5,123 nt of DNA from Acetobacteraceae bacterium (lineage in GTDB: Bacteria > Pseudomonadota > Alphaproteobacteria > Acetobacterales > Acetobacteraceae): assembly GCA_947446625.1 (NCBI GenBank), contig CANFIE010000319.1, positions 1 through 5,123 of the forward strand, given 5' to 3'. Made by a program: the position numbers and the translations under genes. Of this stretch, positions 1-5,123 are shown in pieces; within the stretch, counting starts at the first letter, position 1, and each line of letters starts with the position of its first letter. The notes beneath the pieces were generated by a model that was given only the letters and a program-made list of their open reading frames with translations, was not told where the DNA came from and did no database searches.

Positions 1-42
1 GAGGCACGGGCGGCGCCATGCCGCCTGCGCGGCTTGCCCCAT
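1..42 (-). CDS. Possible 5' end of a further minus-strand gene (partial)
   Basis: This is a tentative call. Eight bases after the amidase stop on the minus strand there is an ATG (bases 42-40), followed by 13 open codons reading MGQAAQAAWRRPCL to the window edge. Just upstream, overlapping the amidase stop, lies GGTGAGG (a partial Shine-Dalgarno match) about six bases before the ATG. A second in-frame-independent ATG at base 19 (MAPPVP...) is an alternative start. The short gap and same strand would suit a third gene in the dehydrogenase-amidase transcript. Fourteen residues are too few to recognise a family, and the stretch may be non-coding. Confidence 0.25.
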   Translation of the reverse strand, partial: MGQAAQAAWRRPCL

Positions 43-50
43 CGGCGGCC

Positions 51-1454
51 TCACCGCGCCATGGCGGGCCACAGTTCGGCCCAGGGCTGCGCCGCCTCCC
101 ATTCCGCCGCCAGCGCGCATAGCAGGCCATCGGCCCCCATTGCCGCCACCACCTGCACGCCCACCGGCATGCCGCTGCGGCTGCGTGGCCCCGGCAGCGC
201 CATGGCCGGCAGCCCCGCCATATTGGCAAAGGCGGTGAACACCGCATGGCCGCGTGGCCCCACCTTCTGGCCGGCAATCTCGGGCGGAAACACCGCATCC
301 GCCGGCCAGGGCAGCGCGGCGGCCGCCGGGGTCAGCAGCAGGTCGGCGCCCTCAAAAAACGCGGCCATGCGTGCCTTGAGCACCGCCCGCGCATCCAGCG
401 CCGCGAACAGCGCGCTGGCCGGCAGCGCCCGCCCGGCGGCGGCCATGTCGCGCAGCATCGGCGCTTCGGGGCTGGGGCGGCCGGGCATGGCGTCCAGCAT
501 CCAGGCCAGCCCGGCCTGGCCGATGGCGCCAAACGCCGCCGCCACCGCATCCGGCGCAAAGGGCGCCTCGGCTTCCACAACCTCATGCCCCAGCGCGGCC
601 AGGCCTTGGGCCACGGCGGCGGCGCTGGCGGCGCAATCGGCATCTACCGGATGGCCGGCAAAGCGCGGCACAAAGCGTATCCGCAGCCGGTCCAGCTTCG
701 CCGGCACCGCAAAGGCCGGCAGCGCCAAGCTGGCGGGGTCACGCGCATCCGGTGCGGTCAGCAGCGCCAGCACGGCGGCCAGGTCGGCGCTGGTGCGGGC
801 TATCGGGCCGATTTGCTCGCAATCCAGCAGAATCGCCGGCAAGCCATCGCACCGCGCCACCCGGCCCGGGGTCGGCTTCAGCCCCAGCAGCCCGGCATGC
901 GAAGCCGGCCGCCGAATTGAGCCGCCACCATCCGTCCCCAGCGCCAGCGGCCCCAGCCCGGCCGCCACCGCCGCCACCGCCCCGCCCGAGGAGCCACCCG
1001 GCGTCAACGCCGGGTTCCACGGGTTGCGGGTTACGCCGTACACCTTGTTGTCGGTGTACCCCTGCAAGGTGAACTCGGGCACGTTGGTCTTGCCCAGCAG
1101 CACCAGTCCGGCGGCCCGCAGCCGCGCCACCGGCAACTCGTCGCGTTCCGGCACATAGGCCGCGAAAACCGGGCTGCCCCAGGCGCAGGGCAGCCCCGCC
1201 ACGGCGATATTGTCCTTCACCGAAAACGGCACACCATCCAGCGCCGAAAGCGGCGTGCCGGCCCGCCAACGCGCCGCGCTGGCCTCCGCCGCAGCCTGGG
1301 CGCCGGGCGCCCGGGCCACAATGGCGTTCAGCACCGGGTTCAGCCGGGCAATGCGCGCTTCCACCGCGGCCAGCACCGCCACCGGGCAAAGCGAGCCAGC
1401 CGCATAGCCAGCGGCCAGCGCGGTGGCGGAAAGGGTCGCGGGGTCCTGCGGCAT
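51..1454 (-). CDS. Amidase signature (AS) family amidase
   Basis: Predicted cytoplasmic hydrolase of 467 residues that cleaves a carboxylic amide to an acid and ammonia or an amine; the substrate is unknown. The AS-family Ser-cisSer-Lys triad is complete. The catalytic Lys is K80 in GVPFSVKDNI, the cis-Ser is S155 in the Gly/Ser loop TPGGSSGG, and the nucleophile is S179 in GTDGGGSIRRPAS. The 24-residue spacing between the two serines equals that in GatA and FAAH. Other family landmarks are LLGKTNVPEF (119-128), NPWNP (144-148) and GLKPTPGRV (191-199). The length is normal for the family, and no signal peptide or membrane segment is seen. It is unlikely to be GatA itself, because gatB and gatC are absent beside it and it is paired with a dehydrogenase. 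Its ATG overlaps the upstream stop by one base (TAATG), with AGGTGG seven bases before, so it is probably translationally coupled. Family assignment is firm; specificity is open. Confidence 0.93.
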   Translation of the reverse strand: MPQDPATLSATALAAGYAAGSLCPVAVLAAVEARIARLNPVLNAIVARAPGAQAAAEASAARWRAGTPLSALDGVPFSVKDNIAVAGLPCAWGSPVFAAYVPERDELPVARLRAAGLVLLGKTNVPEFTLQGYTDNKVYGVTRNPWNPALTPGGSSGGAVAAVAAGLGPLALGTDGGGSIRRPASHAGLLGLKPTPGRVARCDGLPAILLDCEQIGPIARTSADLAAVLALLTAPDARDPASLALPAFAVPAKLDRLRIRFVPRFAGHPVDADCAASAAAVAQGLAALGHEVVEAEAPFAPDAVAAAFGAIGQAGLAWMLDAMPGRPSPEAPMLRDMAAAGRALPASALFAALDARAVLKARMAAFFEGADLLLTPAAAALPWPADAVFPPEIAGQKVGPRGHAVFTAFANMAGLPAMALPGPRSRSGMPVGVQVVAAMGADGLLCALAAEWEAAQPWAELWPAMAR

Positions 1455-2422
1455 TACACCACCTGGTTCTTCAGCGCCGTTTCGCCCCGGCCCAACCGGC
1501 CCAGGTTTTCCATCAGCAGGTCCAGCACGTTATCCTCATAGCGGCGGGTCTCGCCGGCGGTGTGCGGCGTGATGAGCACATTCGGCATGGCCCAGAGCGG
1601 GCTGTCGGCGGCCAACGGCTCCACCTCGGTGCAATCCAGCGCCGCACCGGCGATCTGCCCGCGCGCCAGGGCGGCCACCACATCGGCCTCCACGCACACC
1701 CGGCCACGCGCCACATTCACCAGGTAGGCATCGGGCCGCATCAGCGCCAGCGCCTCGGCATTGATGAGGCCGGTCGTCTCCGGCGTCAGCGGGCAGGTCA
1801 GCGCCACGAAATCCGCCCGCGGCAGTTGCGCCTTCAGCGCCGCCAGCCCGTGCACCTCATCGGCCGCGCCAGCACCGCCGGCGGGGTCGCGCCGAATGCC
1901 GATCACCTTCATGTCAAACGCCTTGGCCAGCTGCGCCAGCCGGCCACCGATGCGCCCCAGCCCCACCACCAGCAGCGTCTTGCCGCCCAGCTCATCCTCG
2001 CGCCTGGTCAGGTCACCGATCATGCCGCGCCAATGCCGCTTGGCCTGGTTGTCCCGCGCTTCCGGCAGCAATCGCGCCAGCGCCAGAATCAGCGAAATCG
2101 CATGTTCCGAAACCGCCCGCGCATTGGCGCCCTGGGCGCTGGCCAGCCTGATTCCGGCCTTGGCGAAGGCCTCCTTGCCGTACTGGTCCACCCCGGCGCT
2201 GATCGACTGCACAAAGCGCAGCTTCGGCGCCAGCGGAATCAGGTCGTCCTTCCACAGCCCGCTGATCACCACCACATCGGCCTGCCCCACGGCCCCCTCC
2301 AGCGCGGCGCGGTCGCGCACCTCAATGCTGCGAATCCCGGTATTGCGCGCCGCGAAGCGGTCCTGCATCCGGTAGGCGGCATGGGCGAAGCAGATGGTCA
2401 TGGCATTCGGGGCGGGCAGCAT
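1454..2422 (-). CDS. D-2-hydroxyacid dehydrogenase (NAD(P)-dependent)
   Basis: Predicted cytoplasmic oxidoreductase of 322 residues that interconverts a 2-oxo acid and a D-2-hydroxy acid, in the D-isomer-specific family with glyoxylate/hydroxypyruvate reductases and PGDH. The substrate loop SISAGVDQY is at 73-81. The Rossmann motif GLGRIG is at 154-159. The catalytic triad is R239 (NVARGRV), E268 (EVEPL) and H287 (TPHTAG), almost the same positions as in E. coli SerA. The second Rossmann strand ends VIGIRRDP (173-180), with Arg177/Arg178 where NAD-specific members have an acidic residue. I infer a preference for NADP(H). No ACT or other C-terminal regulatory domain is present. The start at 2422 was chosen because GGAAAGG lies seven bases before it. 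The reading frame stays open upstream to 2503, but that extension (MAVLWPWLAGG...) is unlike the family. A downstream ATG at 2401 is possible. It is the first gene of a two-gene unit with the amidase. The physiological substrate is unknown. Confidence 0.92.
   Translation of the reverse strand: MLPAPNAMTICFAHAAYRMQDRFAARNTGIRSIEVRDRAALEGAVGQADVVVISGLWKDDLIPLAPKLRFVQSISAGVDQYGKEAFAKAGIRLASAQGANARAVSEHAISLILALARLLPEARDNQAKRHWRGMIGDLTRREDELGGKTLLVVGLGRIGGRLAQLAKAFDMKVIGIRRDPAGGAGAADEVHGLAALKAQLPRADFVALTCPLTPETTGLINAEALALMRPDAYLVNVARGRVCVEADVVAALARGQIAGAALDCTEVEPLAADSPLWAMPNVLITPHTAGETRRYEDNVLDLLMENLGRLGRGETALKNQVV
1459..1464 (-). promoter_or_regulatory. Ribosome binding site of the amidase
   Basis: The minus strand reads AGGTGG four bases before the amidase ATG, so its AGG core lies seven bases from the start. 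It sits inside the last codons of the dehydrogenase. It supports the ATG at 1454 as the real start and fits reinitiation by ribosomes finishing the dehydrogenase. Confidence 0.6.
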
Positions 2423-2429
2423 GAGAAAA

Positions 2430-2436
2430 CCTTTCC
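2430..2436 (-). promoter_or_regulatory. Ribosome binding site of the dehydrogenase
   Basis: The minus strand reads GGAAAGG, then seven bases (TTTTCTC), then ATG at 2422-2420. This is a good purine-rich Shine-Dalgarno site at ideal spacing. It decides the start in favour of 2422 over the longer open frame beginning at 2503 and over the ATG at 2401. Confidence 0.65.
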
Positions 2437-2452
2437 GGCAGGGGTTGCCGCA

Positions 2453-2481
2453 TCTATCCGCACAACCCCGCCCCCCGGCAA
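2453..2481 (-). promoter_or_regulatory. Weak candidate promoter for the dehydrogenase-amidase pair
   Basis: On the minus strand TTGCCG (2481-2476) and GATAGA (2458-2453) are separated by exactly 17 bases. The first matches four of six bases of the sigma-70 -35 consensus. The second matches only about half of the -10 box. Transcription would start near 2446, leaving a leader of about 24 bases that holds the ribosome binding site. The spacer is very G-rich (a run of six G and a run of four G). Position is favourable but the -10 match is poor. No matching promoter was found for the divergent plus-strand gene in this 105-bp gap. Confidence 0.3.
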
Positions 2482-2527
2482 GCCATGGCCACAGCACCGC
2501 CACCTTGTTGCACTACCTCTCCCGCCC

Positions 2528-4150
2528 ATGAACCCGCCCCTGAAACAGCGTGAACCCCTGCTGCTGGCCCTGGCCATGGCGCTCTGCCTGGCCGTGTTCT
2601 TCCGCGTCCAGTTGCTCAACGGCTTCACCCTGCTGCTGGGAGACCGCCACGACGGCGTCATCGAACTCGCCATCCTGGAACATTGGCGCAACGTGCTGGC
2701 CGGCGCCGAGCCCTGGAACCGCACCGCCTACTTCTTCCCGGTGCCCGGCACCCTTGGCTACAATGATGGCTATCTGATCTTCGGCCTGCTGCACGCCGGC
2801 TTCCGCGCCCTGGGGGCAGACCCCTTCCTGGCCGGAGAACTCGTCAACGCCGCCCTCCGCGCCCTCGGCTTCCTTGGCATGCACCTGCTGGCCCGCCGCA
2901 TCTTCGCCCTGCCCCTAGGCTGGGCGCTGCTGGCCGCCGCTCTGTTCACCCTCTCCAACAACCTGGCCATCCGCGCCAGCCACGCCCAACTCTTCTGCGT
3001 CTCCCTCGCCCCCGGCCTCGCCCTCCTCCTCAGCCTCAGCCTGCGCGCCCTGCTGACCGGCAACCGCCCCGCCCTGCTCGCCTGGGGCATCACCTTCCTC
3101 CTCGCCTTCTCCGCCTGGCTCCTCTCCGGCTTCTACATGGCATTTTACTTTTGCTTCTTCGGGCTCGCGGTGCTCGCCGTTTGGCTGGCGGTGGCTGGCG
3201 GTGCTGCTCGAAGGGTCTTGTGGGTGGGGGTGCGCCGGCAGTGGGTGGCGTTGGTGGGGCTGGGGGTGGTGGGGGTGGGGCTGAACCTGCCCTTCCTGCT
3301 GGTCTACCTGCCCAAGGCGGCGGAAACCGGCATGCATGGCTGGGCCATGGTGCGGCAATTCACCCTCTCGCCGCTCGACATCCTCCACGTCGGCACCGGC
3401 AACTACGTCTGGGGCTGGCTGGTGCGCCTGCTGAACTTCGCCTTCCGGCCCGACATGCCCGCCTGGTCCGAGCAGATGACCGGCTTTCCCCTGGCGCTGC
3501 TGCTGCTGTTTGCCGCCGCGCTGTGGCGCCCGGCTGGCGGCGCCTTGCCCCGCGCCCTGGCCCTGGCCACCGCCCTCACCTGGCTGCTGACTCTGCGCTT
3601 CGCCGGGCATTCCCCCTGGTGGCTGGTGTATGAGGCCTTTCCCGGCGCCAAGGCCGCCCGCGTGGTGGCGCGCTACCAGCTCTTCCTGGCCGCGCCGCTC
3701 AGCCTGCTGGTGGTGGTCTGGCTCTCGCACCAGCGGCTCAACCGACTGGCGCTGGGCCTGCTGGTGGCGCTGCTGCTGGGGGAGCAACTCAACAGCTATG
3801 CCCCCACCTTCCTCGACCGCCCGCTGGAGTTGGCCCGGCTGCGCGCCATTCCCGCGCCGCCCGCCGCCTGCCAAAGCTTCTTCATCACCGCTGCCCGCAC
3901 CGAAAGCCGCTTCGGCGAGGAAGTGGACAACGTGTACAACCACAACACCGAGGCGATGCTGGTGGCGGAATACCTCCGCCTGCCCACGGTGAACGGCATT
4001 TCCACCTTCAACCCACCCGGCTGGCCCGACGGCCTGCCCGGCACGCCCGAATATGCCGCCAATATCCGCCGCTACGCCGCCAGCCACGGCCTGCAAGGCC
4101 TGTGCGGGCTGAACCTGCGCAGCTTCGCCTGGACCTTACCCGAGCCTTGA
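2528..4150 (+). CDS. Polytopic membrane protein, GT-C glycosyltransferase-like, function unknown
   Basis: A 540-residue integral membrane protein. I count about ten to twelve hydrophobic segments between residues 9 and 420 (for example 9-30, 103-123, 182-200, 203-223, 238-260, 318-334, 340-357, 381-400, 404-420), then a hydrophilic C-terminal domain (about 425-540). The loop after the first segment holds acidic residues in GDRHDG (38-43), then LEHW (50-53), an aromatic/proline stretch YFFPVPGTLGYNDGY (68-82), and later FPGAKAARVVARYQ (371-384). This order resembles uncharacterised GT-C/YfhO-like proteins, in which an acidic first periplasmic loop is thought to bind a lipid-linked sugar. That role is inferred here. 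The C-terminal domain contains TVNGIS (487-492) and two cysteines (C448, C526), which could pair outside the cytoplasm. The start is the first ATG in frame at the hydrophobic N-terminus. No Shine-Dalgarno is visible before it. It diverges from the dehydrogenase and its 3' end overlaps the PhnM-like gene by 15 bases. It could also be a transporter-like protein. Confidence 0.85.
   Translation: MNPPLKQREPLLLALAMALCLAVFFRVQLLNGFTLLLGDRHDGVIELAILEHWRNVLAGAEPWNRTAYFFPVPGTLGYNDGYLIFGLLHAGFRALGADPFLAGELVNAALRALGFLGMHLLARRIFALPLGWALLAAALFTLSNNLAIRASHAQLFCVSLAPGLALLLSLSLRALLTGNRPALLAWGITFLLAFSAWLLSGFYMAFYFCFFGLAVLAVWLAVAGGAARRVLWVGVRRQWVALVGLGVVGVGLNLPFLLVYLPKAAETGMHGWAMVRQFTLSPLDILHVGTGNYVWGWLVRLLNFAFRPDMPAWSEQMTGFPLALLLLFAAALWRPAGGALPRALALATALTWLLTLRFAGHSPWWLVYEAFPGAKAARVVARYQLFLAAPLSLLVVVWLSHQRLNRLALGLLVALLLGEQLNSYAPTFLDRPLELARLRAIPAPPAACQSFFITAARTESRFGEEVDNVYNHNTEAMLVAEYLRLPTVNGISTFNPPGWPDGLPGTPEYAANIRRYAASHGLQGLCGLNLRSFAWTLPEP
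3182..3201 (+). repeat. Tandem duplication of a 10-base unit
   Basis: TGGCTGGCGG occurs twice in direct succession inside the membrane-protein gene, encoding part of WLAVAGGAA (residues 219-227). The unit length is not a multiple of three, yet the hydrophobic reading frame is sensible on both sides. It is therefore either old and compensated or simple low-complexity coding sequence. Confidence 0.5.
3256..3280 (+). other. Predicted G-quadruplex-forming sequence
   Basis: Four G runs of 4, 5, 5 and 4 bases (3256-3259, 3262-3266, 3271-3275, 3277-3280) are separated by loops of 2, 4 and 1 bases. This meets the usual G-quadruplex pattern with four-G tetrad runs. It lies on the coding strand, so it would also be present in the mRNA. 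It encodes the Gly/Val/Leu-rich membrane segment VGLGVVGVG around residues 243-251. Folding in the cell is inference. Confidence 0.6.
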
Positions 4151-5123
4151 GGCGCCCTGGGCGCTGCAATGCGCCAACTGCCCACCCGCAAAAACCGCCA
4201 CCACGCCGGGGCCGGCGGGGTCCACCAGCAGCACATCGCCACGCTGGCCGGGCGCCAGGGTGCCACGGTCGGTCAGCCCACAGGCGCGGGCCGGATTTTC
4301 CGAGACCAGCGCCCAGGCCCGCGGCAAATCCAGCACGCCGCGCCCCAGCATGGTGAAGGCGGCGTTCAACATGGCCGGCCAATGATAGTCGCTGGCCAGC
4401 ACGGTCACCACGCCCTGTTCCGCCAGCGGCGCCGCGCTGGCCCAGCCGAGGTGACTGCCACCGCGCACCACATTCGGCGCGCCCATCACCACCGCTTCGC
4501 CATCCGCCGCCGCCATGCGGCCCACCGCCTCGGCCACCGGAAACTCGCAAATGCTGGCGCCCAGGGCGCGGAACAGGTGCCGCGTCTCGGCGCTGTCATC
4601 GTCATGGCTCAGCATGGGCAGCCCGACCGCCCGCGCCGCCGCCGCCAGCTTCTCCCGCGCCGCCGGCACCTCGCCGGCCCGCTCCGCCACCTGCCGCGCC
4701 AGGGTGGCGAAAGCCTCGTTCTTCATCCCCGCCCGGCCGGCGTATTTCGCCAGCTCCTTCGGGTCGCCCAGCTTCTTCACAATGCTCGGCGTATGGTCAT
4801 TGAACCCCAGCAGATGCACCCGCCCGGCGGCGATATCCGCCAGCGCGTCGGCCAGCGCCTCCAGGTTGAAGGCCTCAAACCGCAGATGCACGCGCAGATC
4901 CGCCGCCGACTGCGGCCGTGCCACATCCAGCGCCGCCATCAGCGCCCGCCACATCTCCAGCGAGCGCAACCCCGGCTCCCAGGAAAGCGTCACGCCCAAA
5001 AACGCCGTGGTGATGCCATTGGCCAGCAACTGCGCCGCCGTATCCCGCAGCGCGATGCCGGGTGCGAAGTTGATGCCCGGGCGCGGTTGCAGGCAGCGCT
5101 CATGCGCGTCGCCGTGAATATCC
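4136..5123 (-). CDS. phnM: PhnM-type amidohydrolase (ribose 1-methylphosphonate 5-triphosphate diphosphatase family), 5'-truncated by window edge
   Basis: C-terminal 328 residues of an amidohydrolase related to PhnM, which releases diphosphate from alpha-D-ribose 1-methylphosphonate 5-triphosphate in C-P lyase phosphonate breakdown in the cytoplasm. Numbering from the first complete codon at the window edge, it shows the metal-site region DIHGDAHER (1-9), PRPG (13-16), NGITTAF (35-41), HLR (79-81), SHDDD (172-176), MGAPNVVRGGSH (213-224) and SDYHWPA (244-250). These match E. coli PhnM in order (HTDN, GITT, HLR, SHDDA, MGAPNIVRGGSH, SDYYPA). About 45-55 N-terminal residues lie beyond 5123. A TTG at 5029 is an internal leucine, not the start, because the family's first metal motif is upstream of it. 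No other phn gene is visible here. It may be a stand-alone paralogue with a different substrate, and annotation by family name should be read with that caution. Its end overlaps the membrane-protein gene by 15 bases. Confidence 0.85.
   Translation of the reverse strand, partial: DIHGDAHERCLQPRPGINFAPGIALRDTAAQLLANGITTAFLGVTLSWEPGLRSLEMWRALMAALDVARPQSAADLRVHLRFEAFNLEALADALADIAAGRVHLLGFNDHTPSIVKKLGDPKELAKYAGRAGMKNEAFATLARQVAERAGEVPAAREKLAAAARAVGLPMLSHDDDSAETRHLFRALGASICEFPVAEAVGRMAAADGEAVVMGAPNVVRGGSHLGWASAAPLAEQGVVTVLASDYHWPAMLNAAFTMLGRGVLDLPRAWALVSENPARACGLTDRGTLAPGQRGDVLLVDPAGPGVVAVFAGGQLAHCSAQGASRLG

Noticed and set aside
34..1158. 374-codon plus-strand open frame opposite the amidase
   Set aside because: It is Ala/Ser/Pro-rich low complexity, while the minus strand encodes a complete amidase with all catalytic residues.
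2423..2503. 27-residue N-terminal extension of the dehydrogenase
   Set aside because: Its sequence is unlike the family, and a good ribosome site (2430-2436) points to the ATG at 2422.
1562..2527. Upstream extension of the membrane-protein frame on the plus strand
   Set aside because: It is antisense to the dehydrogenase and is Arg/His/Gln-rich without domain features. The hydrophobic N-terminal segment begins right after ATG 2528.
2915..4096. 393-codon open frame on the minus strand opposite the membrane-protein gene
   Set aside because: The translation is Gln/Gly/Glu/His-rich low complexity, as expected from reading antisense to GC-rich hydrophobic codons. The plus strand has a coherent membrane protein with recognisable motifs.
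4150..4167. Inverted repeat GCGCC-CTG-GGCGC just after the membrane-protein stop, as a terminator
   Set aside because: The stem is only five pairs, has no T tail on either strand, and lies inside the coding part of the PhnM-like gene. Such repeats are common at this GC content.
5027..5029. TTG as the start of the PhnM-like protein
   Set aside because: The frame stays open to the window edge, and the upstream residues contain the family's HGD metal motif and PRPG, so this TTG is an internal leucine.

Overview
The window is very GC-rich, with strong G/C preference at third codon positions in every gene, and it is densely packed with protein-coding genes. The gene content (a D-2-hydroxyacid dehydrogenase/amidase pair, a PhnM-like amidohydrolase and a GT-C-like membrane protein) fits a high-GC proteobacterium, most likely an alphaproteobacterium. 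The order or family cannot be fixed from this sequence alone. I see no rRNA, tRNA, CRISPR array, insertion sequence, phage gene or attachment site.

Layout, left to right. Positions 1-42 may hold the 5' end of a further minus-strand gene, cut by the window edge. Next are two minus-strand genes that form a tight unit, transcribed right to left. The first transcribed is a D-2-hydroxyacid dehydrogenase (2422 down to 1454). The second is an amidase-signature hydrolase (1454 down to 51), whose ATG shares one base with the dehydrogenase TAA stop. A 105-bp divergent intergenic region (2423-2527) carries a good Shine-Dalgarno site and a weak promoter candidate for the dehydrogenase. On the plus strand, 2528-4150 encodes a 540-residue polytopic membrane protein of the GT-C glycosyltransferase-like type. 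Its stop codon overlaps, tail to tail, the end of a minus-strand PhnM-type amidohydrolase (4136 to the right edge), whose N-terminus lies outside the window.

How the genes fit together: the dehydrogenase and amidase are very likely co-transcribed and translationally coupled, which suggests a small catabolic or salvage step on an amide and a 2-oxo/2-hydroxy acid. The substrates cannot be read from the sequence. The membrane protein and the PhnM-like enzyme have no evident functional link to that pair or to each other beyond position. The rest of a phosphonate (phn) cluster, if there is one, would lie to the right.

I do not find a convincing new biological system. The points most worth a second look are the overlapping dehydrogenase/amidase pair with its apparent NADP-type Rossmann fold, the uncharacterised membrane protein with conserved-looking loop motifs, a strong G-quadruplex-forming stretch inside that gene, and the convergent overlapping gene ends.
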